This document shows, one piece after another, positions 7,889-16,043 of a stretch of DNA of 64,000 nucleotides (its first letter is position 1; every line of letters starts with the position of its first letter). The stretch is from JBMNPT01 sp050943735 (GTDB lineage Bacteria > Bacillota > Clostridia > Oscillospirales > RGIG577). The stretch lies in NCBI GenBank assembly GCA_050943735.1, contig JBMNPT010000002.1, forward strand, positions 62,001 through 126,000. Reading direction: 5' to 3'. Made by a program: the position numbers and the translations under genes. The notes under the pieces are model-generated. The model had not been told where the DNA came from. It was given only the letters and a program-made list of their open reading frames with translations, and did not search any database.

Positions 7889-9342
7889 TGGGAAAATCTA
7901 CTGGATTTTTGGAATATCAGCGACAGGGAAACGGCACCGAGCCGCCCCTGCAACGCATTAAGCACTATAATGAATTTCACCCCCGTCTGGGGCGGGAAGA
8001 CCGGCAGCGGCAGGGTGCCCGCTGCATGGAATGCGGTGTACCCTTCTGCCAGTCGGGCGCGGTGCTGAACGGTATGGTCTCCGGCTGTCCGCTGCACAAT
8101 CTGATCCCCGAATGGAACGACCTGGTCTATACCGGCAATTTTGATCATGCACTGAATCGCCTGCTCAAGACCAATAATTTCCCCGAATTCACCGGCCGGG
8201 TGTGCCCTGCCCTGTGCGAAGCGGCCTGTACCTGCGGCCTTCATGGAGATCCGGTGACCATCAAGGAAAATGAGTTGGGCATCATAGAAGATGCCTGGGA
8301 AAAGGGACTGATGCAGCCCCTGCCTCCCAAAAACCGAACCGGGAAACGAGTGGTCGTAGTGGGTTCGGGTCCCTCCGGCCTGGCCTGTGCCGATCAGCTC
8401 AATCGCCGGGGCCACTGGGTCACCGTACTGGAACGTGAGGACCGCCCCGGAGGGCTGCTGATGTACGGCATCCCCAATATGAAACTGGAAAAGTCAGTGG
8501 TACAGCGGCGCGTGGACCTCATGACCTCTCAGGGCGTGAAGTTTCAGACCGGCGTGGATGTGGGCCGCACCTGCAGTGCAGAAGATCTTCTCAAGGAATA
8601 TGACGCGGTGGTGCTTTGCTGCGGTGCCGCTCACCCCAGAGATTTGTCTGTCCCGGGACGGGAGGCTTCCGGAGTATTCTTCGCGGTGGACTTCCTCAAA
8701 GAAACCACCCGCAGTCTGTTAAACTCCAACCTGAATGATGGTGCTTATCCCAGCGCCAAGGGCAAAAATGTCATCATCATAGGCGGCGGTGATACGGGCA
8801 ACGACTGTGTGGGCACCTGCATCCGTCATGGCTGCGCCAGTGTGCTGCAATTGGAAATGATGCCCAAACTTCCCGACGCCCGGACAGAAAACAACCCCTG
8901 GCCCGAATGGCCCCGGGTGTGTAAAACCGACTATGGACAGGAGGAATCCATCGCACTGTTTGGACGGGACCCTCGCATCTACCAGACCACTGTCACCGAA
9001 CTGATTTCCGATGAAGCAGGCGCTCTGCAGGCGGTGAAAACCGTCCGGCTGGACCAGAAGCTACAACCGGTGCCCAATTCAGAACAGGTGCTGGACTGCC
9101 AGTTGTTGCTGATCGCAGCGGGTTTTCTGGGACCCCAGGCCTATGTACCTGAGGCCTTTGGACTGGAGCTCACCCCTCGCACCTGCGTCAAAACACCTGC
9201 CGATGGCTTTGCCACCAATGTGCCCGGTGTCTTTGCGGCAGGCGATATGCGTCGTGGTCAGTCCCTGGTGGTGTGGGCCATCTGGGAAGGTCGCTCCGCC
9301 GCCCAGGAAGTGGATGCCTATCTGATGGGATACACCAACTGA
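7888..9342 (+). CDS. gltD: Glutamate synthase small subunit, NAD(P)H-dependent
   Basis: GltD (484 residues) oxidises NAD(P)H and passes electrons to GltB. N-terminal Cys groups (CMECGVPFC near residues 47-55, then CPALCEAACTCG) bind two [4Fe-4S] clusters. Two Rossmann folds follow, with VGSGPSGLACA for FAD at about 155-165 and GGGDTGNDCVG for NAD(P)H at about 297-307. TGATG couples it to gltB by one shared base, so the subunits are made together. Confidence 0.97.
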   Translation: MGKSTGFLEYQRQGNGTEPPLQRIKHYNEFHPRLGREDRQRQGARCMECGVPFCQSGAVLNGMVSGCPLHNLIPEWNDLVYTGNFDHALNRLLKTNNFPEFTGRVCPALCEAACTCGLHGDPVTIKENELGIIEDAWEKGLMQPLPPKNRTGKRVVVVGSGPSGLACADQLNRRGHWVTVLEREDRPGGLLMYGIPNMKLEKSVVQRRVDLMTSQGVKFQTGVDVGRTCSAEDLLKEYDAVVLCCGAAHPRDLSVPGREASGVFFAVDFLKETTRSLLNSNLNDGAYPSAKGKNVIIIGGGDTGNDCVGTCIRHGCASVLQLEMMPKLPDARTENNPWPEWPRVCKTDYGQEESIALFGRDPRIYQTTVTELISDEAGALQAVKTVRLDQKLQPVPNSEQVLDCQLLLIAAGFLGPQAYVPEAFGLELTPRTCVKTPADGFATNVPGVFAAGDMRRGQSLVVWAIWEGRSAAQEVDAYLMGYTN

Positions 9343-9350
9343 CATGCAAA

Positions 9351-9384
9351 AAAGGCCAGGACCGTTTTGGTCCTGGCCTTTGAT
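9351..9384. terminator. Bidirectional terminator, gltD / ZIP gene
   Basis: Arms 9351-9363 and 9369-9381 (AAAGGCCAGGACC and its complement) form a 13-bp stem flanked by A- and T-runs. Confidence 0.9.
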
Positions 9385-9386
9385 TT

Positions 9387-10193
9387 TTACAAAAACAGCA
9401 GCAGACTCACCGCCATCACCACCATGCCGGAAATCAAACCGTACACCGACAGATGATGCTCGCCGTATTCCCGGGCAGCTGGCAGCAACTCATCAAAGGA
9501 GATAAACACCATGATCCCCGCCACACCGGCAAAGATCACACCAAATACCACTTCGCTCATAATGGGCATCAACAGCAGCCAGCCCACCAGTGCTCCCACC
9601 GGCTCTGCCAATCCTGACAAAAAGGAATAGCAAAAGGCTTTTTTGCGGGAACCGGTGGCGTGATAAATGGGCACTGCCACCGCAATCCCTTCCGGGATAT
9701 TGTGGATGGCAATAGCCACCACAATGGGAATAGCCACACTGGGCTCCTGCAGAGCGGATACAAAAGTCGCCATACCTTCAGGGAAGTTGTGAATGGCAAT
9801 GGCAAGCGCCGTAAAAACACCCATTCGCATGAGCCCTGTGGCAGGTCCCGCCTGTGGTTTTGGCTCCTGCTGTTCCACCAGCTTGACTTCATGTGGGTTT
9901 TCCTCCGAGGGAATCACCTTATCAATGAGCGCAATGAAAAGCATCCCTCCAAAAAACGCCGCCACTGTACACCAACTGCCCATCTTTTCTCCCAACTGAG
10001 CAATCAGCATTTCCTGCGCCTTAAAAAATATCTCAATCATGGACACATAGATCATTACACCTGCGGAAAAGCCCAAGCTCACCGACAGAAAACGCCGGTT
10101 GGTGCGCCGGGCCAGCAGAGCAATCCCACTTCCAATCCCGGTGCTCAGCCCCGCCAGCAATGTAAGTCCCAATGCCAATAGTATGTCTCCCAT
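9387..10193 (-). CDS. zupT: ZIP family divalent metal transporter (ZupT-like)
   Basis: A 268-residue inner-membrane protein of about eight predicted membrane segments. It has the paired ZIP metal-site motifs, HNFPEG and HNIPEG, in consecutive helices. The Zn/Fe-importing ZupT subfamily has the same length and motifs. A variable loop before helix 4 (about residues 105-125) holds several Glu, Gln and Lys residues and little His. The start at 10193 follows TAGGAGGTCTTGT; codons up to 10259 are rejected as leader. The exact metal cannot be read from the sequence. Confidence 0.88.
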   Translation of the reverse strand: MGDILLALGLTLLAGLSTGIGSGIALLARRTNRRFLSVSLGFSAGVMIYVSMIEIFFKAQEMLIAQLGEKMGSWCTVAAFFGGMLFIALIDKVIPSEENPHEVKLVEQQEPKPQAGPATGLMRMGVFTALAIAIHNFPEGMATFVSALQEPSVAIPIVVAIAIHNIPEGIAVAVPIYHATGSRKKAFCYSFLSGLAEPVGALVGWLLLMPIMSEVVFGVIFAGVAGIMVFISFDELLPAAREYGEHHLSVYGLISGMVVMAVSLLLFL

Positions 10194-10280
10194 ACAAGAC
10201 CTCCTACTTTTTGGCCGCAGCCAATTTCCTATGCCGTACCAAGGAGCATCTGGCCCCACCGCGGCATGATACAGTCTATG

Positions 10281-10324
10281 AAATCGGAATCCGTCTGGTT
10301 CTTATCTGAGAATGATTCCGATTT
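10281..10324. promoter_or_regulatory. Inverted repeat upstream of the ZIP transporter gene
   Basis: AAATCGGAATC at 10281-10291 is repeated inverted as GATTCCGATTT at 10314-10324, 11 bp with a 22-base loop. It lies about 90 bases upstream of the ZIP start and could be a metalloregulator site or the base of an RNA stem. I do not recognise it as a known riboswitch. The rest of the 254-base gap shows no further clear feature. Confidence 0.4.
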
Positions 10325-10447
10325 TCTTTCCATGGGAGCATTATACCAGATTGCACAAAGGCTTGCAATCCTCTCTCTTTGCCCAATTGCATCCAATCTA
10401 TTTTCATGATATCATAACAACAGGTTATCACAAGGAGGAACACAACT

Positions 10448-10912
10448 ATGGTCACATTGGCACAGCGCATTGCTGAACTGCGCAGCGAACGAAATATGAG
10501 CCGTCCCGCTCTTTCCACCGCACTGGGTCTCCCCCGCAACGCAGTGGAAAAATTTGAAACTGGCCGGCAAACTCCTACCCAGGAGCAGCAGAACAAAATC
10601 GCCGCTTATTTCGGGGTTTCCCCCCAATATCTGCGCGGAGAGAGCAGCCATCGTACCCGCATGGAAAACTGGATGGAAGGCACCTTCCCCATGGAGGAAG
10701 AGGAACCTGTCACCCCCCGCCGTCCGGTCAAGACCTCAAAGCCTGCCAAAGAGCCTCCGGCCGAGCCAGGCGCACTGTTTGGCGCTTTTCTGGGCAGCGA
10801 TAAATTCCAGGACAGCCTGCGCAAAGCCATGCTGGATGTACTTCGTTCCAAAGAGGGACAGGAACTTCTGGTCCAGGCCATCCGTCGTGAATTGGAAAAA
10901 CAGAAAAAATAA
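10448..10912 (+). CDS. XRE family helix-turn-helix regulator
   Basis: A 154-residue protein with an N-terminal XRE/Cro-type HTH (about residues 5-62, with RPALSTALGLPRNAVEKFE as the HTH core). A charged, proline-rich linker follows, then a C-terminal helical segment of about 45 residues ending in Lys/Glu-rich sequence. No ligand-binding domain is recognised. AAGGAGG precedes the ATG. It is a single gene between terminators, and its targets are unknown. Confidence 0.8.
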   Translation: MVTLAQRIAELRSERNMSRPALSTALGLPRNAVEKFETGRQTPTQEQQNKIAAYFGVSPQYLRGESSHRTRMENWMEGTFPMEEEEPVTPRRPVKTSKPAKEPPAEPGALFGAFLGSDKFQDSLRKAMLDVLRSKEGQELLVQAIRRELEKQKK

Positions 10913-10925
10913 GCCGTCACGAAAA

Positions 10926-10962
10926 AAGAACCGTTGGAAAGACTTCCAACGGTTCTTTTTTT
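10926..10962. terminator. Bidirectional terminator, XRE gene / spoVAD
   Basis: AGAACCGTTGGAA at 10927-10939 pairs with 10944-10956, 13 bp with a 4-base loop, A-run before and seven T residues after. Confidence 0.92.
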
Positions 10963-10966
10963 ATGA

Positions 10967-11986
10967 TTACATCCCGCTCTGTATCCGCACCAGATGGGCA
11001 ATTCCGGGAATGCTCTCCCCCTGCTGACAAGCAGTGGGACTCATCAGCGCTCCAGTTCCCACAAACAGCACATCCTTCCATTCCCCGCTGCGCAGCCTGG
11101 GCAGAATATACCCTGCCAGCACCACCGCGCTGCATCCACAGCCGCTTCCGCCGCTGTTCACATCCTGACGGGAGGCGTCATAAATCATACAGCCACAATC
11201 ATCATAGACACCAGCTAGTTCCATTCCCTGCTGCTGAAACTGATCCAGCACCACGCCCCGTCCCAAATACCCCAGATCTCCGGTGACAATCAAATCGTAC
11301 TGCTGGGGCCGGGTGCCGGTATCCTGGAAATAGGCTTCCAATGTGTCGCAGGCGGCGGGAGCCATGGCTCCCCCCATATGGTTGGCGTCGGTGACTCCCA
11401 TGTCCACAATTCGTCCCAAGGTACAGTGTGTAATACGGGGCCCTTCTCCCTGGGCGGAAAGTACCATCGCTCCGCTGCCGGTAACCGTCCACTGGGCAGT
11501 GGGGGGGCGCTGTCCTCCATATTCCAGCGGCATGCGAAATTGCCGCTCCGCGGTGCAGAAGTGGGAAGATGTAATGGCTGCTGCATAATCCGAAAACCCC
11601 CCATCCAAATTCATAGCCGCCAGGGCCAGTCCCTCCGCCATGGTGGAACAGGCTCCAAACAAGCCCGCCATGGGCACACCGAATTCCCGAAGTCCATAGG
11701 TGCTGCCAATGCACTGGTTCAGCAGATCCCCGGCAAACAGACAATGCAATCGATCCGCCGCCAATGACGCCTTTTCCAAAGCCTTTCGCAGACACAGTGT
11801 CTGCATATGACTCTCCGCCCGTTCCCAGGTATCCTGCCCGAAGGTGGTGTCCTGCTCGATGTGATCAAAACAATCCCGCAGCGGTCCCTCTCCTTCTTTT
11901 TTCCCCACAATGGAGGCCTCCCCCAAAATCACCGGCGGCTGTGCCAGTCGTACAGTCCGTTTCCCCAGCCGTTTATTTTCTCTCAT
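10967..11986 (-). CDS. spoVAD: Stage V sporulation protein AD
   Basis: SpoVAD (339 residues) has a thiolase-like fold and binds dipicolinate. With other SpoVA proteins it moves Ca-dipicolinate through the inner spore membrane. Recognised from GACSTMAEGLALA, the HTHC-like SSHFCTAERQFR, and GDLGYLGRG. The ATG at 11986 is chosen because AAGGAGG at 11999-11993 precedes it at normal spacing; an ATG at 12001 overlapping the spoVAC stop lacks its own site. It is the second gene after spoVAC, with the terminator following directly, so spoVAE is not in its usual place. Confidence 0.93.
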   Translation of the reverse strand: MRENKRLGKRTVRLAQPPVILGEASIVGKKEGEGPLRDCFDHIEQDTTFGQDTWERAESHMQTLCLRKALEKASLAADRLHCLFAGDLLNQCIGSTYGLREFGVPMAGLFGACSTMAEGLALAAMNLDGGFSDYAAAITSSHFCTAERQFRMPLEYGGQRPPTAQWTVTGSGAMVLSAQGEGPRITHCTLGRIVDMGVTDANHMGGAMAPAACDTLEAYFQDTGTRPQQYDLIVTGDLGYLGRGVVLDQFQQQGMELAGVYDDCGCMIYDASRQDVNSGGSGCGCSAVVLAGYILPRLRSGEWKDVLFVGTGALMSPTACQQGESIPGIAHLVRIQSGM

Positions 11987-11997
11987 GCCTTCCTCCT

Positions 11998-12441
11998 TCA
12001 TCCGCCGCCCAGCAGATACAGCACCAACCCATACAATACCGAGGCTGTAATGCCAAAAACCAACACCGGTCCCGCTACTATAAACATCTTAGCGCCAGTG
12101 CCCATGACCAAGCCTTCGCTTTTGAACTCCAGCGCCGGAGACACCACTGAATTGGCAAATCCGGTGATGGGCACAATGGTGCCGGCTCCCGCATAACGAG
12201 CCGCCTTATCATAGACTCCCAGCCCTGTAAACAGCGCTCCCAGCAGTACCATGGTGATGGAGGTAGCCGCGGAAACCTCATCCACCGACCATCCGCGGCT
12301 GGTATATAGTTGGCGGAAAAATTCCCCCACTGTGCAAATCAGTCCCCCGGTCCAAAAGGCCATCAGACAGTTTTTCCACATGGGAGAGGGATTGACCCGC
12401 TTTTGCAGATAGTCCGCATATTGCGCTTTGCTCATATCCAT
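11998..12441 (-). CDS. spoVAC: Stage V sporulation protein AC
   Basis: SpoVAC (147 residues) is a membrane protein of the forespore. In Bacillus it acts as a mechanosensitive channel for dipicolinate during spore formation and germination. The sequence shows the family's hydrophobic segments and the typical central stretch (SITMVLLGALFTGLGVYDK; ITGFANSVVSPALEFK). The start has AAGGAGG nearby. It is the first gene of a spoVAC-spoVAD unit with a sigma-G-like promoter, fitting forespore expression. Confidence 0.95.
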   Translation of the reverse strand: MDMSKAQYADYLQKRVNPSPMWKNCLMAFWTGGLICTVGEFFRQLYTSRGWSVDEVSAATSITMVLLGALFTGLGVYDKAARYAGAGTIVPITGFANSVVSPALEFKSEGLVMGTGAKMFIVAGPVLVFGITASVLYGLVLYLLGGG

Positions 12442-12466
12442 TGTCCATTCCTCCTTTTTCCCGTCT

Positions 12467-12495
12467 TAGTCTGCCCTTTTTTTCCCATGTCATTC
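12467..12495 (-). promoter_or_regulatory. Candidate sigma-G promoter of spoVAC-spoVAD
   Basis: GAATG (12495-12491) matches the sigma-G -35 consensus GMATR. CAGACTA (12473-12467) matches CATNMTA at all but one base. The spacer is 17 bases. It lies 26 bases before the spoVAC start, just after the upstream terminator. Confidence 0.65.
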
Positions 12496-12501
12496 CAAAA
12501 C

Positions 12502-12529
12502 AAAAAAGACCGGCAAAGCCGGTCTTTTT
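12502..12529 (-). terminator. Terminator after metY
   Basis: AGACCGGC (12507-12514) pairs with GCCGGTCT (12518-12525) across an AAA loop, with an A-run and T-run on the two sides. Confidence 0.9.
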
Positions 12530-12545
12530 CTGTTGCTTTTTTGTT

Positions 12546-13820
12546 TTACGCCTGCTCCAACGCCTGGGCCAGATCCGCAATGATATCGTCCACATACTCC
12601 AGCCCTACAGACAACCGAACCAGATCTCCGCTGACCCCCGCTTCCTGCAGCTGCTGCTCATTGAGCTGCCGATGAGTGGTGGAAGCTGGATGCAGCACAC
12701 AGGTACGGGCGTCGGCCACGTGTGTGACAATGGCCGCCAGTTTCAGATGATCCATAAACCGGGTGGCCGCTTCCTTGCCGCCCTTCACTCCGAAGGACAC
12801 TACGCCGCACACTCCGTTTGGCATATATTTCTGCGCCCGCTCATAATAGCGGTTGCTGGGCAGACCGGGATATTCCACCCAGGCCACCTTGTCATTTTTC
12901 TCCAGGAATCTGGCCACCGCCAATGCATTTTCACAGTGACGGGGCACTCGCAGAAACAGCGTTTCCAGTCCCAGATTCAGCAGGAAGGAATTATGAGGAG
13001 AGGGAATGGAGCCCAGATCCCGCATCACCTGCACAGTGGCCTTGGTGATGTACGCCTGCTTGCCAAAAGCCTGGGTGTAGACAATCCCATGATAGGACTC
13101 ATCAGGAGTGGTCAAGCCGGGGAATTTGTCCGCGTGGGCCTCCCAGTCAAAGTTGCCGCTGTCCACAATGCAGCCGCCCACCGAAGTGGCATGCCCATCC
13201 ATATACTTACTGGTGGAATGAGTGACGATGTCCACCCCCCACTGGAAGGGCTGGCAATTGATGGGGGTAGGGAAGGTATTGTCCACCACCATGAGAACCC
13301 CATGAGCGTGGGCCGCGCTGACAAACTTTTCGAAATCCAGCACCACCAGAGAGGGATTGGATACACTCTCGGCAAAAACCGCCCGGGTATTGGGGCGGAA
13401 AGCTGCATCCAGCTCTTCGGGTGTGCAGTCCGGGTGAACAAAGGTCACATCAATGCCCATCTTTTTCATGGTGACGCCCAACAGATTGAAGGAGCCGCCA
13501 TAGATGGCTGAACTGGCCACGATATGCTGGCCTGCCTCCACGATATTGATGAGGGCATAGAAGGTAGCTGCCTGACCGCTGGAAGTGAGCATAGCGGCCA
13601 CGCCTCCCTCCAGTGCGGCGATTTTGGCGGCTACCGCGTCATTGGTGGGATTTTGCAGGCGGGTGTAGAAATAACCCGAGGCTTCCAGGTCAAACAATTT
13701 TCCCATTTCCTCACTGGACTCGTATTTGAACGTGGTACTCTGCACAATGGGAAGCACCCGGGGCTCGCCATTTTTAGGAGAATACCCTGCCTGAATGCAT
13801 TTGGTGTTGATGTGGCTCAT
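12546..13820 (-). CDS. metY: O-acetylhomoserine sulfhydrylase (PLP-dependent)
   Basis: MetY makes homocysteine from O-acetylhomoserine and sulfide, or uses methanethiol to make methionine. The 424-residue protein has the Cys/Met-metabolism PLP fold. The internal-aldimine Lys is in HSTSKYMDGHAT near residue 207, preceded by VVDNTFPTP. The start at 13820 follows AAAGGAGC. It lies 27 bases after a hexapeptide acetyltransferase gene on the same strand, so the two are probably one operon. Cystathionine gamma-synthase is a close alternative but is usually about 40 residues shorter. Confidence 0.88.
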   Translation of the reverse strand: MSHINTKCIQAGYSPKNGEPRVLPIVQSTTFKYESSEEMGKLFDLEASGYFYTRLQNPTNDAVAAKIAALEGGVAAMLTSSGQAATFYALINIVEAGQHIVASSAIYGGSFNLLGVTMKKMGIDVTFVHPDCTPEELDAAFRPNTRAVFAESVSNPSLVVLDFEKFVSAAHAHGVLMVVDNTFPTPINCQPFQWGVDIVTHSTSKYMDGHATSVGGCIVDSGNFDWEAHADKFPGLTTPDESYHGIVYTQAFGKQAYITKATVQVMRDLGSIPSPHNSFLLNLGLETLFLRVPRHCENALAVARFLEKNDKVAWVEYPGLPSNRYYERAQKYMPNGVCGVVSFGVKGGKEAATRFMDHLKLAAIVTHVADARTCVLHPASTTHRQLNEQQLQEAGVSGDLVRLSVGLEYVDDIIADLAQALEQA

Positions 13821-13847
13821 ACTAGTTGCTCCTTTCTCTCGCAAAAC

Positions 13848-14435
13848 TCAAACAATCGGATTGTGAACCCGGTCAGCCGGGTCAATGGGCCGAATGGGCC
13901 GGCAGGGATTTCCCGCTGCCACCACGCCGGGCGGAATATCCCGGTTCACCACACTGCCGGCGCCAATAATACTGCCCCGTCCAATGGTGACACCTCCCAG
14001 AATGGTGACACTTCCGCCAATCCACACATCGTCCTCGATGACCACCGATTTGCCCCGTTCCACAGCGGTGGTTCCCCGCAATACCGGGTCAAAGGGATGC
14101 TCCACGTTGTAGATACTCACATTGGGGGCAATGAGCACCCGGTTGCCAACGGTCACCGGAGCGCAGTCCAGCACCGTCAGATTGTAGTTGATATATACCC
14201 CGTCTCCCAGGGTGATGTTGGTCCCATAGTCGGCCCGAAACGGCGGCTCAATGTAACAGTCATTTCCCATGCCGCCCAGCAGCTGCCGGTACAGCTCCAT
14301 ACGCTCTTCCACCTGATCGGGACGCAGCCGCTCCGCCTCCCACAGAAGCATTTTGGCCCGCTGCCGCCGCTGCCACAAATCCTCATCCGCGGCATTGATC
14401 CATTGCCCCTGTCGGGCTTTTTCCCACTCTGTCAT
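13848..14435 (-). CDS. Left-handed beta-helix acetyltransferase (Maa/LacA family)
   Basis: A 195-residue acetyl-CoA-dependent O-acetyltransferase. An N-terminal Mac domain (about residues 4-55) precedes hexapeptide repeats (VTVGNRVLIAPNVSIY, SVVIEDDVWIGGSVTILGG). The family acetylates maltose, galactosides or small hydroxyl compounds. The usual active-site His lies in the segment VEHPFDPV near residue 113. Because it is the gene before metY, it may acetylate an amino-acid precursor such as homoserine or serine; that is inference from context only. The start follows GGAGGAAAGCT. Confidence 0.82.
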   Translation of the reverse strand: MTEWEKARQGQWINAADEDLWQRRQRAKMLLWEAERLRPDQVEERMELYRQLLGGMGNDCYIEPPFRADYGTNITLGDGVYINYNLTVLDCAPVTVGNRVLIAPNVSIYNVEHPFDPVLRGTTAVERGKSVVIEDDVWIGGSVTILGGVTIGRGSIIGAGSVVNRDIPPGVVAAGNPCRPIRPIDPADRVHNPIV

Positions 14436-14445
14436 AGCTTTCCTC

Positions 14446-15885
14446 CTAGTACCGTTTCCGACTCTTGCGCATGTGGTTGTCCTTCAGCTGCTGCTGCCGC
14501 TTGTGGTTGACCACAATGGTCAGCCGTATATAGAAAATCAAAAACAGTACAAACAGCACCAGTAGAATCCGCACCACAATGTTACGGAAAAACAATCCCA
14601 AATAATACCCGATGGCACCGAAAAAGCTCTGTCGTACATCCATCAGGGCGCTGAGAGCATAAGAGCCACACTCCACCCCTTGATACAGCACCTTCATGGT
14701 ACCCACCACGTCGCCTGTTTTCACAGGGGCCTTGATCAGGTCCGGCAGGGTGTATTCCACTGTGACGTCCTCCGCTTCGGCATCCGCCGGTAACAGCATT
14801 CGCACATCCTGCTGGGGCCCCAGCGATACATGGTCCATGGCGCCGGCCGCCACCGCCACTTCCTTCACCATGTCCCCCGCTTTGGCCACGCTGTAACTCT
14901 GCAGCGTTTCAAAGGTTTTGACCATGGCGTTTTTGGCATCCACATAGCTGGAGATCAATTCCTCTTCTCCATATACCTTGCCGCCCATCACCACACAGAT
15001 CAGCTGCATGTTACTGCGCTGGGCCGACGTCACCAGACAATATCCAGCTCCGTTGGTATAGCCCGAAGCCATTCCCCGGGCCGCACTGTAATAGTACGTG
15101 TCTTCTTTGGACGGACTGATAAGCCGGTTATCGGTCAGAAAATACCGCGCGTCGGTGAGATTGGTGGCCGGCACCTGTTTGTGCACCGCACTGCAGATTT
15201 CCATATACCGGGGATTGGCCATGGCATACCGCCCCAACAGATACATGTCATAGGGCGTGCTGTACTGCCCCTCCTCATCGGTACCATTGGGGTTGGTAAA
15301 GTGTGTTTCCTGACAACCCGCAGCCGCCGCCAGCTGATTCATCATCTCCACAAACTGGGGCACACTGCCGTCTCCCACGTACTCCGCCAGGGCATAGGCC
15401 GCCTCATTGGAGGGCGCCAGCAGCATACAGTACAGCAGATCCTGCACTTGCATCTCTTCCCCGGGCTTCAAGTCCACCACCCGGTTATCCCGCCCAAAGC
15501 GGGTTCCAGCCTCTTCGCTGATGGTAATGGTTTCGTTGATATTGCCTTTCTCCAGCACCACCAGCGCAGTGACCATTTTGGCCAGCCCCGCCACCGGCCG
15601 CTGCTCGTGAATATTTTTTTCTGCCAATACCGTCCCGGTAACGCTGTCCACCAGATAAAACCCGCTGCTTACAATGTCCCGGGAAGACAACACCTGCATG
15701 GATTGCCCCGCCACAGCCTGTTCCATCTGCTGAGGCGTCACCTCCTGCACCGGCTCCTGGCTCTGGGAAACTGAGGTTTCCACAGACTCCTGCTCGCCGG
15801 CGGCCATGACCAGACAGCCGCTCCAGCTGCACAGCAACAGTACACAGCTCAACAGCCATGCCACCGCTCGGTTTGTCGCTCTCAT
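14446..15885 (-). CDS. DacF/PBP5-like protein with all three catalytic motifs altered
   Basis: 479 residues with a signal or anchor segment (residues 6-27), a D-Ala-D-Ala carboxypeptidase S11 fold, a PBP5-type C-terminal domain, and a C-terminal membrane helix with a basic tail (about 435-479). Family members use SxxK, SxN and KTG. Here the aligned residues are GLAK (PVAGLAKMVTAL), PSN (LAPSNEAAYALAEY) and ASG (RGMASGYTNGAGYCLV). The nucleophilic Ser, the second Ser and the KTG Lys are all gone, so DD-carboxypeptidase activity is very unlikely. The frame is intact and the fold is kept, suggesting a binding or regulatory role. The start at 15885 fits the signal segment; the RBS is weak. Confidence 0.85.
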   Translation of the reverse strand: MRATNRAVAWLLSCVLLLCSWSGCLVMAAGEQESVETSVSQSQEPVQEVTPQQMEQAVAGQSMQVLSSRDIVSSGFYLVDSVTGTVLAEKNIHEQRPVAGLAKMVTALVVLEKGNINETITISEEAGTRFGRDNRVVDLKPGEEMQVQDLLYCMLLAPSNEAAYALAEYVGDGSVPQFVEMMNQLAAAAGCQETHFTNPNGTDEEGQYSTPYDMYLLGRYAMANPRYMEICSAVHKQVPATNLTDARYFLTDNRLISPSKEDTYYYSAARGMASGYTNGAGYCLVTSAQRSNMQLICVVMGGKVYGEEELISSYVDAKNAMVKTFETLQSYSVAKAGDMVKEVAVAAGAMDHVSLGPQQDVRMLLPADAEAEDVTVEYTLPDLIKAPVKTGDVVGTMKVLYQGVECGSYALSALMDVRQSFFGAIGYYLGLFFRNIVVRILLVLFVLFLIFYIRLTIVVNHKRQQQLKDNHMRKSRKRY

Positions 15886-16043
15886 CTCTTCTTCCCTTTC
15901 TATGGCCCATGGGGAAAGCTCCCCGCAAAAATTACAAAATAATACTATTATAATAGCAAAAAATTTGATAGAATGAAAGAGTAACTTTCCATCATTCAAT
16001 CGGATCTTCTCAAAGAACCGGTTTCCCAAGGAGGTGTGTCCGC
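15886..16043. promoter_or_regulatory. Divergent promoter region, DacF-like gene / ComEA-like gene
   Basis: A short AT-rich gap between head-to-head genes. TATTATAAT at 15946-15954 offers a -10 in a mainly A/T tract. No -35 of good match was assigned. Confidence 0.35.
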
